Assembly (NCBI GenBank): GCA_017434885.1
Contig: JAFSGE010000043.1
Location: forward strand, 1-47,628
Source: Lachnospiraceae bacterium
GTDB lineage: Bacteria > Bacillota > Clostridia > Lachnospirales > Lachnospiraceae
Reading direction: 5' to 3'
DNA: 47,628 nucleotides
The notes under the pieces were generated by a model, which did not search any database, had not been told where the DNA came from, and worked only from the letters and a program-made list of their open reading frames with translations. The translations under genes and the position numbers were made by a program. Of the stretch, positions 28,970-37,664 are shown one piece after another (positions within the stretch are counted from its first letter, which is position 1; every line of letters begins with the position of its first letter).

Positions 28970-29152
28970 ATGAACTTAAGATTGGAGTGGGTGAAATGCC
29001 CCATATGCGGAAATAAAACAAGAATAAAAATAGGGCAGGATACGATAATGAAAAGTTTTCCGCTGTTTTGCCCGAAATGCAAACAGGAAACATTGATAGA
29101 TGTAGAACGCTTTTTGATAAAAGTCGTACAAGATACAGAGCCGGACGCGTAG
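28970..29152 (+). CDS. Cysteine-rich KTR protein of conjugative elements
   Basis: The protein has 60 residues with two CxxC pairs: WVKCPICGNKTRIKI and LFCPKCKQETLI. It is a short zinc-ribbon protein carrying the K-T-R signature that is common in Tn916- and Tn1549-like conjugative elements of Firmicutes. It starts 79 bases after the transcarbamylase gene with AGAGGAGAGAAAAA upstream. The long hairpin after it is also characteristic. It marks a likely remnant of a mobile element; no integrase or transfer gene accompanies it. Confidence 0.82.
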   Translation: MNLRLEWVKCPICGNKTRIKIGQDTIMKSFPLFCPKCKQETLIDVERFLIKVVQDTEPDA

Positions 29153-29204
29153 ACGCAGAGCCAATTATCGGTAGGATGATAGTTTGCTGTGCGTCTTTTT
29201 GTTT
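29152..29204 (+). terminator. Long terminator hairpin after the KTR gene
   Basis: GACGCAgAGC...TATC pairs with GATA...GCTgtGCGTC over about 17 positions and is followed by TTTTT. Confidence 0.8.
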
Positions 29205-29230
29205 TAAGGACAAATTTTTGAGGAGTAAGA

Positions 29231-29698
29231 ATGAAAATACTTAATTTAAAGAATAGTAACGAACAAAAAATGTGGATTGACAGAATACGTGATTGTGACT
29301 GGGGAGCAGCTAAGTTTCTTGCAGATTTGTTAGAACAAGATAAATTTGATGAAATGGTCGGTGGCGGTAGTCTGCTTATCATGACAGATGAAGAAAAAAT
29401 TGCTTCGTTCTGTACATTGACGCGAAAGGACTGCGTTGATGATGATACGCTTTTCCCATGGATAGGATTTGTGTTTACTGCACCTGAATACCGTGGCAAC
29501 AGATACAGCGGAGAACTTGTAGAATATGCATGCAATAGAGCAAAAGAGCAGGGATTTAAAAATGTGTATATTGCTACTGACCATATCGGACTTTATGAAA
29601 AATACGGCTTTACATATATTGAAAGCCGCGTTGATATTTCCAATGATATAAGCAGAATTTATTGCAGGAAGGTAAGCGGAAATGGAAGTGACGTATAG
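29231..29698 (+). CDS. GNAT-family N-acetyltransferase
   Basis: The protein has 155 residues. GNAT fold: FVFTAPEYRGNRYSGELVEYA corresponds to motif A (landmark EYRGNRYSGEL), and GLYEKYGFTYIESR to motif B. The acetyl-CoA loop is slightly atypical, reading RGNRYS. GAGGAGTAAGA lies ahead of the ATG. The gene overlaps the next GNAT gene by 17 bases. Substrate unknown. Confidence 0.85.
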   Translation: MKILNLKNSNEQKMWIDRIRDCDWGAAKFLADLLEQDKFDEMVGGGSLLIMTDEEKIASFCTLTRKDCVDDDTLFPWIGFVFTAPEYRGNRYSGELVEYACNRAKEQGFKNVYIATDHIGLYEKYGFTYIESRVDISNDISRIYCRKVSGNGSDV

Positions 29699-30137
29699 GT
29701 TGGCAACCCAAGATGATATTGATCTGCTGGTAGAGCAGAGGCTTGATTTTATTCAGGTGAGTGAGAACAGCAGCGATTATGAAATGATAAAAGCCAGTTG
29801 CTATGCCTATTTTGAAAAAGCACTTTTACATCAGACTTGTGATGTGGTTTTGGCAGAAGAAAGCGGCGTATGTATAGGAACAGGAATTGCTTTTTATTAT
29901 GATTCAGTACCATCAATCTTAAATCCCGCAGGGAAAAACGCTTACATCACAAGCATGTATGTGAAGCCGGAATATAGATGCGCAGGCATCGGTAATAACA
30001 TTCTTATGAGGATAATCGAATGTGCAAAAGAAAAGGATTACAACATCATTATGCTGAATGCTTCTACTATGGGCAGGCCGATGTATGAAAAGGTCGGATT
30101 TACTGAAATCCGGGGCGGAATGATTTTGGAAGTTTAA
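29682..30137 (+). CDS. GNAT-family N-acetyltransferase
   Basis: The protein has 151 residues, with acetyl-CoA loop EYRCAGIGNNIL (about 103-114) and C-terminal GRPMYEKVGFTEI. It overlaps the preceding GNAT gene and is probably translated with it. Ribosome site AGGAAGGTAAG. It is not a close copy of its neighbour, so the pair is not a recent duplication. Confidence 0.87.
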   Translation: MEVTYRLATQDDIDLLVEQRLDFIQVSENSSDYEMIKASCYAYFEKALLHQTCDVVLAEESGVCIGTGIAFYYDSVPSILNPAGKNAYITSMYVKPEYRCAGIGNNILMRIIECAKEKDYNIIMLNASTMGRPMYEKVGFTEIRGGMILEV

Positions 30138-30157
30138 ATAGAAAAGGAGAAATGAGC

Positions 30158-30589
30158 ATGGGAAGGTTAACAAATGAAGCAGAAGCAATTTTATATTCAC
30201 GTTTTGGGAAGGACAGTCTGATCGCACTTGCAACTTGTGAAGGGAATATTCCCAGTGTCAGAACAGTAGACGCATATTATGCGGACGGGGCATTTTATGT
30301 ATTAACCCATGGGCTCTCCGGTAAAATGCGTCAGATTGCTTTAAATGATAATGTGGCTGTTTCGGGAGAGTGGTTTACTGCGCATGGCAAGGGAGTCAAT
30401 TTGGGGTGGTTCGGTGCAGAGGAGAATAAGCAGATTGCAGCAAAAATGCGTGAGGTTTTTGCAGAGTGGATTGATAATGGTCACAATAATTTTGAGGATA
30501 AAAATACATGCATTTTGAAGATTGACCTGATGCAGGGAACTTTATTTGCAGACGGAAAGAGATATGATATTGATTTCGGCATCAAATAG
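30158..30589 (+). CDS. Pyridoxamine 5'-phosphate oxidase-like flavin-binding protein
   Basis: The protein has 143 residues with the split-barrel fold of FMN-binding PNPOx-like proteins: IALATCEGNIPSVRTVDAYY, FYVLTHGLSGKMRQIALNDNVAVSG (landmark VLTHGLSGKMRQI). It is too short for a true PdxH and probably acts on another cofactor or nitro compound. The ATG at 30158 lies nine bases after AAGGAG; the one at 30152 is too close. Confidence 0.83.
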   Translation: MGRLTNEAEAILYSRFGKDSLIALATCEGNIPSVRTVDAYYADGAFYVLTHGLSGKMRQIALNDNVAVSGEWFTAHGKGVNLGWFGAEENKQIAAKMREVFAEWIDNGHNNFEDKNTCILKIDLMQGTLFADGKRYDIDFGIK

Positions 30590-30695
30590 AAGAGTGTAAA
30601 AAGATTTTGACAGCGTTTTTTTGCTTTGTCAAAGACATTTGATAGAAAAAAGATGACAGAACAGGTATATTCCTTTCAGAAGCAGGAGGTCACAT

Positions 30696-31127
30696 ATGGA
30701 AATCGGAAGCAAAATAAAAGGTGCAAGAGTAAGCTGCGGTCTTACGCAGGAACAGGCAGCTGAGAAATTAATGGTTTCAAGGCAGACTATATCAAACTGG
30801 GAAAACGGAAAATCCTTGCCGGATATTGTCAGCGTGATGAACATGAGTGATCTCTATCAAATCAGTTTGGATACGTTATTGAAAGGAGATACCAAAATGA
30901 AAGAAAAGATGGAAAAGGATGTTAAGAAATATCAGGTAAGCAGACGGTTTATCCTGGTAACGGGTATTTTTGTATTCGTAACCTCTGTTATCAGGCTTAT
31001 TAGCACATACGTAGGCGGTGCTTTTGAAGAATTTTGCGATGCCGCATTCCCATGGGTGTTAATGGGACTTGTGATTGCCTGCCTGATGACTTATTTAAGT
31101 GACAGAGAGGAAGCAACAAAGGATTAG
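30696..31127 (+). CDS. XRE-family regulator with two membrane segments
   Basis: The protein has 143 residues. The helix-turn-helix covers residues 5-60 (LTQEQAAEKLMVSRQTISNWENGKSLPDI, landmark SRQTISNWENGK). Two hydrophobic stretches at about 88-108 and 118-133 are membrane segments. AGGAGGTCACAT precedes the ATG. It is a membrane-tethered relative of the regulator at 11305 but without the repeat linker. The methyltransferase starts three bases after it. Confidence 0.87.
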   Translation: MEIGSKIKGARVSCGLTQEQAAEKLMVSRQTISNWENGKSLPDIVSVMNMSDLYQISLDTLLKGDTKMKEKMEKDVKKYQVSRRFILVTGIFVFVTSVIRLISTYVGGAFEEFCDAAFPWVLMGLVIACLMTYLSDREEATKD

Positions 31128-31129
31128 AT

Positions 31130-31963
31130 ATGAATAGAAAAATAATAGAATTTTATAAAGAATTGCCAAAGATATATACAGAAAGTGATGGAGCTTTTTG
31201 GGATGATGAACATATTTCAAAATTTATGTTGGAAGCTCATTTGAATCCGGATTGCGACAGTGCGTCCAGAAAGCAGGATGGTATCATCCGTTCTGCGAAT
31301 TGGATAACTGAGTTTTGCGGAGGCGGAAGCGGTAAAAAAATGTTAGATTTGGGCTGCGGCCCCGGGATTTATGCAGAACTGCTTGCAGAAAAGGGATTTC
31401 AGATGACCGGAGTTGATTTTTCCAAGCGTTCCATCCATTATGCAAAGGAAAGTGCAAAGAAGAAACAAATGGAAATTGTATATCATTATCAGGACTATCT
31501 GACTATTGATTACTCAAATGAGTTTGATGTTGTGATTCTGATTTACTGTGATTTTGGTGTACTGTCTCCGGAGAGCAGACAGATCCTGCTAGGCAAAATT
31601 TATCAGGCACTAAAACCCGGCGGCAGACTAATTATTGATGTTTTCAACGAACCATATTTGAAATCTTTCGAGGAGATGGAAGCTGCACATTATGAGCAAA
31701 GCGGATTCTGGACACCTGAGCCGCATGTAGTGATGCAACGGAATTGCTATTACAAAGAAAGTGCCAATACTTTGGAGCAATATTTGGTTATTACAGAAGA
31801 TGATGTGAAACGTTATAATATTTGGAATCAGATTTATTCGAAGGAAAGATTTGCAAAGGAAGTAACCGGGGCAGGATTTGAAGCTGTACAGTTTTTTGAT
31901 GATGTGCAGGGTAAGGAATATACCGGAGAAGCAGACACTGTTTGTGGCGTGTTTGAGAAGTAG
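31130..31963 (+). CDS. Class I SAM-dependent methyltransferase
   Basis: The protein has 277 residues. SAM motif I MLDLGCGPGIYAELLAEKG begins near residue 67, motif II is TGVDFSKRSI, and post-motif LKPGGRLIIDV is typical. The substrate is unknown; the C-terminal part after residue 190 has a beta-sheet insertion seen in small-molecule methyltransferases. It lies directly after the XRE gene and before a micro-ORF with a strong ribosome site. Confidence 0.88.
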   Translation: MNRKIIEFYKELPKIYTESDGAFWDDEHISKFMLEAHLNPDCDSASRKQDGIIRSANWITEFCGGGSGKKMLDLGCGPGIYAELLAEKGFQMTGVDFSKRSIHYAKESAKKKQMEIVYHYQDYLTIDYSNEFDVVILIYCDFGVLSPESRQILLGKIYQALKPGGRLIIDVFNEPYLKSFEEMEAAHYEQSGFWTPEPHVVMQRNCYYKESANTLEQYLVITEDDVKRYNIWNQIYSKERFAKEVTGAGFEAVQFFDDVQGKEYTGEADTVCGVFEK

Positions 31964-32010
31964 CTGGTCATGACTGGAGTAAGGAATATTTTTGAAAGGA
32001 GGCGATTGAC

Positions 32011-32091
32011 ATGAAGGTATTAGTAAATAATATTCGTCGTGCTGAAAATAAAGAAATGAAGGTGAGAGAAAAGAGGATGTTACCATGCTGA
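32011..32091 (+). CDS. Micro-ORF with strong ribosome site, possible gene remnant
   Basis: The frame encodes 26 residues (MKVLVNNIRRAENKEMKVRE...) after AAAGGAGGCGATTGAC, the best ribosome site in this part. It stops 19 bases before the APH gene. It may be a leader peptide that couples translation, or the start of a lost gene. No family can be assigned from so short a peptide. Confidence 0.35.
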   Translation: MKVLVNNIRRAENKEMKVREKRMLPC

Positions 32092-32110
32092 AATAACGGA
32101 AAGGAATAGT

Positions 32111-33088
32111 ATGTTAAAATTAAAATATATGTTCGAGAATTATGAGTTGGCGAAGTTTGCTTTGGAGAACTGGGAGCATGATGCAGAAAGTCTATGGGAG
32201 TATTTAAAGTATTTTAGGATTTCTTCCAATGCAGTGTATCCCTTTGCGGCACACGGGAAGCGATACTTTTTGCGGCTGTCGCCGGCAGAAGAAAAGTCAG
32301 AGCAAAATCTGAAAGGTGAGCTTGCTTTTTTGCAATACTTGCGGGAAGCAGGATATCCGGCAATGGCACCTGTGACATCTAAGAGCGGCGAAGTTCTGTT
32401 ATCGCTCACTACAAAGTGGGGAGAATATTTTGCTTGTGTGTTCGAGGGCGTGCCGGGACAACCAATAGAGGAGACTGACTATCATAATGACATCATGCTT
32501 TCTTACGGAAAGGCACTTGGCAGGTTGCATTGCCTTTCCATGCAATATGTACCGGAGTGCCCTAAGTGGTCCTATGAGGATGCGCTTGCTTGGATTAGGG
32601 ATGTTTTGAAGGAGCATCATGTACCGCAAAACATGATGTCAGAGGTAGAGGCAGTGGAGCAGGAATTGGCTTTGCTGACAAAGAATTCTGAAAACTTCGG
32701 ATTGGTTCATTATGATTTCGAGCCGGATAATGTGTTCTATGAGAAAACGGACGGTAGTTGTCATGTGATTGATTTTGAAGACGGGATGTATCACTTTTTT
32801 TTAGTAGATATTGAGCAGGTGTTTGACTGCTTGTCGGAGGAATTGGAAGGGGAAGCGCTTTGCAAGGCAAAGGAATACTTTTTACAGGGATACCGTAGTG
32901 AAAAAATGTTGGAGGCTGATTTTGAAGAGAAGCTTCCGGCTATGCGGAGGTTTTGCAACCTTTATTCTTATGCCCGGCTAATCCGTTGCGTTGCTGAGGA
33001 GATAGAGGATGCACCCGAGTGGATGTGTAATTTGAAAAGACGCCTTATATACAAGATAAAACAATTGGAAAGTGGCGTTAAGCAGTAA
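32111..33088 (+). CDS. APH-fold phosphotransferase
   Basis: The protein has 325 residues. The APH/HSK2-like catalytic loop is HYDFEPDNVFY (His, Asp and Asn complete) and the metal-binding motif is VIDFEDGMYHF. The N-terminal part has YPFAAHGKRYFLRLSP, the nucleotide-binding strands. Members phosphorylate small alcohols or antibiotics. GGAAAGGAATAGT lies ahead of the ATG. A perfect hairpin follows the stop. Confidence 0.85.
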   Translation: MLKLKYMFENYELAKFALENWEHDAESLWEYLKYFRISSNAVYPFAAHGKRYFLRLSPAEEKSEQNLKGELAFLQYLREAGYPAMAPVTSKSGEVLLSLTTKWGEYFACVFEGVPGQPIEETDYHNDIMLSYGKALGRLHCLSMQYVPECPKWSYEDALAWIRDVLKEHHVPQNMMSEVEAVEQELALLTKNSENFGLVHYDFEPDNVFYEKTDGSCHVIDFEDGMYHFFLVDIEQVFDCLSEELEGEALCKAKEYFLQGYRSEKMLEADFEEKLPAMRRFCNLYSYARLIRCVAEEIEDAPEWMCNLKRRLIYKIKQLESGVKQ

Positions 33089-33095
33089 AAGGTTT

Positions 33096-33120
33096 GTGGG
33101 GATAGAAATGCTATCCCCAC
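33096..33120. terminator. Hairpin between convergent genes
   Basis: GTGGGGATAG-aaatg-CTATCCCCAC is a perfect 10-bp stem between the APH gene and the oppositely oriented relB-like gene. There is no T tract on the + strand, so it may work as a bidirectional barrier or weak terminator. Confidence 0.55.
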
Positions 33121-33202
33121 GTAATGTATAATAAATTATGTATGCGTAAAATGACATCCTAATAGTATATGTAGAACGTGCAGGGGAATATAGTTGAGTA
33201 GT

Positions 33203-33481
33203 TTAATGAGTATGTTTTTTGATATTTATTTCATCAAGAGTCATATCCTGCAGATTGCTATCTTGTGCTGATTGACGCAAATTTTGAAAAGCGACGCGAC
33301 CTTCGTCAAGAGTAGTTGTAGGGGATACGGAAATTTCAAATGGTATTCGGCGCTCCCTCACAACAGTATGAGCAAAAATATTAATAGCGGTTGAAGTGTT
33401 CATTCCAAATTCTTTACATAGAGCATCAAATTGATTTTTAATTGTTTCGTCCATGCGAACACTAAATGTAGATTGTGCCAT
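33203..33481 (-). CDS. RelB/DinJ-family antitoxin, orphan
   Basis: The protein has 92 residues. The ribbon-helix-helix start STFSVRMDETIKNQFDALCKEFG, landmark FSVRMDETIKNQFD, and the helix MNTSTAINIFAHTVV are typical of RelB/DinJ. Its usual RelE/YafQ toxin gene should follow, but the 110 bases downstream hold only a hairpin. AGAAGGGATTAT precedes the ATG at 33481 on the minus strand; an upstream in-frame ATG at 33577 lies ahead of the promoter and is rejected. Confidence 0.82.
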   Translation of the reverse strand: MAQSTFSVRMDETIKNQFDALCKEFGMNTSTAINIFAHTVVRERRIPFEISVSPTTTLDEGRVAFQNLRQSAQDSNLQDMTLDEINIKKHTH

Positions 33482-33535
33482 ATAATCCCTTCTTTCTATA
33501 AGTGTATGGTAAATTTTATAAGTATTGTTGGTTAT

Positions 33536-33564
33536 ATTATATACATTATGTGTTTGATGGTCAA
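33536..33564 (-). promoter_or_regulatory. SigA-type promoter of the RelB-like gene
   Basis: TTGACC (33559-33564) and perfect TATAAT (33536-33541) on the minus strand with a 17-base spacer. Direct repeats of ACTTATA between promoter and start codon could be the antitoxin's own operator. Confidence 0.75.
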
Positions 33565-33701
33565 TAAATATGAACACGATAGGTTACAATATGAACATGA
33601 AATGAAATATATGTACAGTTGAGAAGAAAATCAACAGTGTTACAAAGGTATAGACAATTGCAAGAGATGAATGAAAAAAATTATGAGAGAAAAGGTGTAA
33701 A

Positions 33702-34394
33702 ATGATTATAAAAGAAACAATTAGGGAAAAGATACTGGCGCTTGGCGCTGATGTTTGCGGTTTCGGTAAAACAGAGCGATTTGCAGGTGCACCGGAAGGA
33801 TTCAGACCTACAGATTTATATGCGGATTGTAAGTCTGTGATTTCAGTAGGGATTGCGTTGCCCAAGGGTCTGCTCCGCGTTGACTCAAGACTTTTATATG
33901 GTCATTTTAATGCAGATGTGGTACATAAGGTGGATGAAGTAGTATTTGCTGCATCCAAGATGATCGAGAAAGAGTGCGGCGCAATCTGTGTGCCGATTCC
34001 GTCAGACGGACCTTATGAATATTGGGAAGCAGAGACTATGACCGGTAAAGGTTTGCTATCCATGAAACATACGGCAGTGGCATGTGGTGTGGGGCAGATT
34101 GGAAAGAGCAGTTTACTGCTTAATCCGACATACGGAAACAGGCTTACTTTGGGTGCTGTTTTGACAAACATGGATTTGGAAAGTGACCCATACTGTGAAA
34201 ATATATGTATTCCCGGATGCACGAAATGTTTAAATGCCTGTCCGGTATCGGCAATAAGTGATGAGGTTGTCACACAAAGAGAATGCAGACAAAATACTTA
34301 TGGTTCCACAGCAAGAGGGTTTGATACGGTTGATTGTAATAAATGCAGAAGTGTATGTCCGATGCGTGACGGTTTTATGAAAGAAACCATATAA
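33702..34394 (+). CDS. Short QueG-like double-cluster Fe-S protein
   Basis: The protein has 230 residues. The C-terminus has ferredoxin-type Cys motifs: CIPGCTKCLNACP and CNKCRSVCP, as in the 4Fe-4S part of epoxyqueuosine reductase. The N-terminal part (GADVCGFGKTERF, SVISVGIALPKG) resembles the start of QueG, but the protein is 100 or more residues shorter and lacks the HEAT tail. It is annotated in relatives simply as an Fe-S reductase-like protein. AGGTGTAAA lies ahead of the ATG. Confidence 0.8.
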   Translation: MIIKETIREKILALGADVCGFGKTERFAGAPEGFRPTDLYADCKSVISVGIALPKGLLRVDSRLLYGHFNADVVHKVDEVVFAASKMIEKECGAICVPIPSDGPYEYWEAETMTGKGLLSMKHTAVACGVGQIGKSSLLLNPTYGNRLTLGAVLTNMDLESDPYCENICIPGCTKCLNACPVSAISDEVVTQRECRQNTYGSTARGFDTVDCNKCRSVCPMRDGFMKETI

Positions 34395-34470
34395 AAATTC
34401 TTATGCAAGAGTGGAATGTTCAGTATGTTTTGAGGAAAGGAAAAGCGATGGAGGCGTTTTATAAAAGGCA

Positions 34471-36765
34471 ATGAGTTTTATAACATACAGCTTAGATTAT
34501 TATTATAATGAATTGGAAAAATTAGAATCAACGGATGCCACGGAAGCAACAATCTATCATGCAAAGCGACTGCTGAAAATGTTGGATGACCTTGAGGATG
34601 AAGGGTATTTTGAGTTAAATGAAAAACTTGAGGAAACCTTTCACGCTGTATCAAGACTAAGAAGTTACATCAGTAATCACCATGCAGACCCGTTTGAATT
34701 GATTCATAAGCCTCTAAAAGAGCCAGAACTTGCTTATGAAGAAAGAGAGGTAGAGCTTACAGAGGCTGTTGAAACGGTTGCAAAAAAGGCAAAGGACAAT
34801 GGAAACGCAGTAAATATTCCGGAACAGGATAGTAACAAATTTATTGAAGAATTGAAAAGATTCTGTGACTGGATAGGCTATAAGGAAGATACTGCATATA
34901 TTTTTCTGCTTAGAGACACCTTAATACCCTATATTTACTATAAAGAGAAGGGGCGGGAGAGGATTTATCCATGGCTGCTTGGGCGAAAGACTTTAAACCG
35001 GATGATCGGCAAAGAAGGGGTAGATGATGAAATCCGTGCAAGTGTGATAAAGGCACTTGAAAGTGGACAGGCGCACAATTTCTCTGAATTTTGCGAGCAT
35101 GTTTTACCTGATATCAGGGAAAGCATTCAGTATTATCCGGAGATAGAAAATTGTTTTAAAAAGATGCTGGAAGAAATAACCGAAAGGCGAATTCTTGTGA
35201 TTGAGTCAGGGTGCTCAGGTACTTTCCCGTTACTTCTTATGAGTTTGGACGAGAGGGTGGATATGCGTATGTATACTACATATCCCTATCTCTTAGAGAC
35301 ATACGGGGACAGAATCTACACACCGAAATATGAAGAAAACAGATTGTTTGAAACATTGTATTCTCAAGATTTGTATTTCCGTTTTTCTGATTTAAGAGAC
35401 GGAAAGTTTTATGTGAATAAATGTGAGAGTGATGTTGTGGAGAAAAAGGCGTTGGAAGAAGTAAGAGAGCTATTTTGTTTGGAATTCCCAAAAGAATCCG
35501 AATTTGAACAATTGCGGACGTGTTTATACAAATTATATGATATTGGAATTGAGCAGGTGGAAGCTGCTGAGAATGGTGCAGGCGGGCTAACTTATTTTGT
35601 TTCTGCAGGGAATAAAAAGTATGTTGTAAAATATCCCAACGATAATGCTATGAATCATTCGGAAGTGGAAATCAGAGTTTGTAAAGTCCTTTTGGAAAAA
35701 GGAATTCCTGTCTGTAGATTTCTTCAAAATAAGCAGGGTGAAATGATTTCCACAGATGAGAATGGCAGGAAATTTACTCTTCAGGATTTCTATGAAGGCA
35801 TTACCTATGATTATAACAATGCGCCTGTTTGTGCGCAGAAGGAATCGGCAGTTTTGCTTGCAAAGATACATAATGCCATGAAGGATATTGATAATATTCC
35901 TGTGGGGATTGATGAAAATTTCTTTGTATATCGAAAACCGGAATATATGAAAGAACCCTACACGGCAACACTGCAGCAAGCGATAGCTAATGGAGATAAT
36001 GAGATTGTTGATGCTATCCGTTCCAATATGAGAATCATAGAGGCTATGCCTGCCTATGGATTTGACAGTAAAAGATTCAGTGTGGGGAATACCCATGGTG
36101 ATTACATGATTTCGCAGCTCCTATGGAAAGAGGAGAAAATAAGTGCAGTGATTGACTGGACTTGTGCATGCAGACATCCTTATATATGGGAAATTGTCAG
36201 GTCCTACATTTTTATGGCACCGGAAGTAGGACAGGGAGAAATTGATATAAAGGCGTTCATTCAATATATTGCCAATTATACGGAGATTGCTTCCTTAAAT
36301 GCTTATGACATAGAAAATGCAGGAAAACTATTTTATTACTTCTTGGCTGTCTGCAATTTTTATGAGCAGTATTACAAATCACTTTCGGAGAACAGATTTA
36401 TTTTTCTTAAGCAGGCTAAGATGGCATCAGGGCTTCTTGTGTGGTTTGAGAAGCATATTGATGAGTTAAATGAGAAGCTTTGTGAATTTGCAAAGCTAGT
36501 TACTTACCAAAAGAAAATGGCGTCATATTATGATTTCGAAGGACGCCTGTCACAGTACCCAAGCAAGAAACCCATGAGAGTGCTTGCACTTACCAAAATA
36601 GCGGAATGCTTTGAAAGTGAGAGAAACTATACGGAAAAAGAAGTAAACGAAATCATCAGGGAAAATATTTCTTTTTCAGATATAGAACTGGTTCGAAGAG
36701 AAATGTTTCAGTACAAATTGTTAGGAAGATTGCGGGACGGTTCACAGTATTGGCGGGAGGCGTAA
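34471..36765 (+). CDS. Three-part protein: unknown N-terminus, APH-fold kinase, DUF2087
   Basis: The protein has 764 residues. Residues 1-120 are charged helices. Residues 130-340 are an unidentified domain with AYIFLLRDTLIPYIY and RRILVIESGCSGTFPLL. Residues 370-620 form an APH-like kinase (KYVVKYPNDNA, NTHGDYMISQLLW, AVIDWTCACRHPY). The last 65 residues (RNYTEKEVNEIIRE, YKLLGRLRDGSQYW) match DUF2087, a winged-helix-like domain. An eight-codon ORF at 34448 ends on the start codon as ATGA and may couple translation. The function of this combination is unknown. Confidence 0.72.
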   Translation: MSFITYSLDYYYNELEKLESTDATEATIYHAKRLLKMLDDLEDEGYFELNEKLEETFHAVSRLRSYISNHHADPFELIHKPLKEPELAYEEREVELTEAVETVAKKAKDNGNAVNIPEQDSNKFIEELKRFCDWIGYKEDTAYIFLLRDTLIPYIYYKEKGRERIYPWLLGRKTLNRMIGKEGVDDEIRASVIKALESGQAHNFSEFCEHVLPDIRESIQYYPEIENCFKKMLEEITERRILVIESGCSGTFPLLLMSLDERVDMRMYTTYPYLLETYGDRIYTPKYEENRLFETLYSQDLYFRFSDLRDGKFYVNKCESDVVEKKALEEVRELFCLEFPKESEFEQLRTCLYKLYDIGIEQVEAAENGAGGLTYFVSAGNKKYVVKYPNDNAMNHSEVEIRVCKVLLEKGIPVCRFLQNKQGEMISTDENGRKFTLQDFYEGITYDYNNAPVCAQKESAVLLAKIHNAMKDIDNIPVGIDENFFVYRKPEYMKEPYTATLQQAIANGDNEIVDAIRSNMRIIEAMPAYGFDSKRFSVGNTHGDYMISQLLWKEEKISAVIDWTCACRHPYIWEIVRSYIFMAPEVGQGEIDIKAFIQYIANYTEIASLNAYDIENAGKLFYYFLAVCNFYEQYYKSLSENRFIFLKQAKMASGLLVWFEKHIDELNEKLCEFAKLVTYQKKMASYYDFEGRLSQYPSKKPMRVLALTKIAECFESERNYTEKEVNEIIRENISFSDIELVRREMFQYKLLGRLRDGSQYWREA

Positions 36766-36767
36766 AC

Positions 36768-37100
36768 GTGGCAACAAGTAAAGACTATTTGAATTTTATA
36801 TTGGAGCAGTTGTCAGGTCTTGATGGAATTTCTTGCAGGAAAATGATGGGTGAATACATTATATATCATCATGGTAAAATTGCCGCATATTTGTGTGATA
36901 ACCGTCTATTGGTGAAGATTCTGCCAAGCACAACCGGTATGCTGCCGGATGCAAAAAAAGAAGCACCATACGAGGGTGCAAAAGAAATGCTTTTGGTTGA
37001 AGAAGTTGACGACAGAGAATTTCTGACAGAGCTGTTTCTGACGATGTACGAGGAACTTCCGATACTTAAGAAAAAGAATCAGAACAACTTGTTGGAATAA
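36768..37100 (+). CDS. TfoX/Sxy N-terminal domain protein
   Basis: The protein has 110 residues. ISCRKMMGEYIIYHHGKIAAYL and LLVKILPS are the TfoX_N core (landmark RKMMGEYIIYHHGK). TfoX/Sxy activates competence in Proteobacteria; in Firmicutes the short form has no assigned role. A GTG start at 36768 follows GGGAGG at seven bases, and the gene begins directly after the previous stop. It is the last gene before the cassette-like array. Confidence 0.85.
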   Translation: MATSKDYLNFILEQLSGLDGISCRKMMGEYIIYHHGKIAAYLCDNRLLVKILPSTTGMLPDAKKEAPYEGAKEMLLVEEVDDREFLTELFLTMYEELPILKKKNQNNLLE

Positions 37101-37135
37101 ATGGACTGTTGAATTTGAAATTGGAGGGAATAGAA

Positions 37136-37630
37136 ATGCGAATAAGACCTTATCAGAGTAAAGATTTTGACGTGATATCACAATGGATTACAGATGAGCG
37201 CTCGCATGCTTTATGGTGTGCCAATTTAATACCCTATCCATTGGAGAAAAATGGTTTTGATAATTTTTTGCAAGAGATAGAAGAACGATTTGGAGACAGC
37301 CCATTTGTTGCTACTACAGATGAGGGAAAGGCAGTTGGCTTTTTCTGTCTTTCCGTTAATTTGAATACAAATGAAGGAATGCTGAAATTTGTAGTGGTAG
37401 ATAATACGATAAGGAATAAAGGATATGGATGCGAAATGCTGCAATTAGCTGTAAAATATGCATTCGAAATAGCAAAAGCAGATGCAGTGCAATTGAATGT
37501 TTTCCCCGAAAATCCGGGTGCAAAGAAATGTTATGAAAAAGTAGGATTTAAGGAAAGAACATTAACAGAAAATGCATTTAGCTTTAAGGATGAATCGTGG
37601 GGCAGATGTAATATGATTATTACAAGATAG
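37136..37630 (+). CDS. GNAT-family N-acetyltransferase (array gene 1)
   Basis: The protein has 164 residues. Acetyl-CoA loop RNKGYGCEML, then LNVFPENPGAKKCYEKVGF. The ATG at 37136 follows TTGGAGGGAATAGAA, just after the junction motif GAATTTGAA at 37111. It is a distant paralogue of the GNAT at 45554 (shared R-P-Y start, KGYG-xx-ML and xxKxCYxxVGF pattern). Substrate unknown. Confidence 0.88.
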   Translation: MRIRPYQSKDFDVISQWITDERSHALWCANLIPYPLEKNGFDNFLQEIEERFGDSPFVATTDEGKAVGFFCLSVNLNTNEGMLKFVVVDNTIRNKGYGCEMLQLAVKYAFEIAKADAVQLNVFPENPGAKKCYEKVGFKERTLTENAFSFKDESWGRCNMIITR

Positions 37631-37664
37631 GAACTGCAGATTTTGAAATTATGGAGACATCATT

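Noticed and set aside
28771-29535. Long open frame of 254 codons on the minus strand
   Set aside because: It overlaps three + strand genes with clear ribosome sites and family matches; its own product is low in recognisable structure.
30606-30633. TTGACA as a promoter for the XRE gene at 30696
   Set aside because: No -10 box at proper spacing; the TTGACA is one arm of a weak hairpin with TGTCAA.
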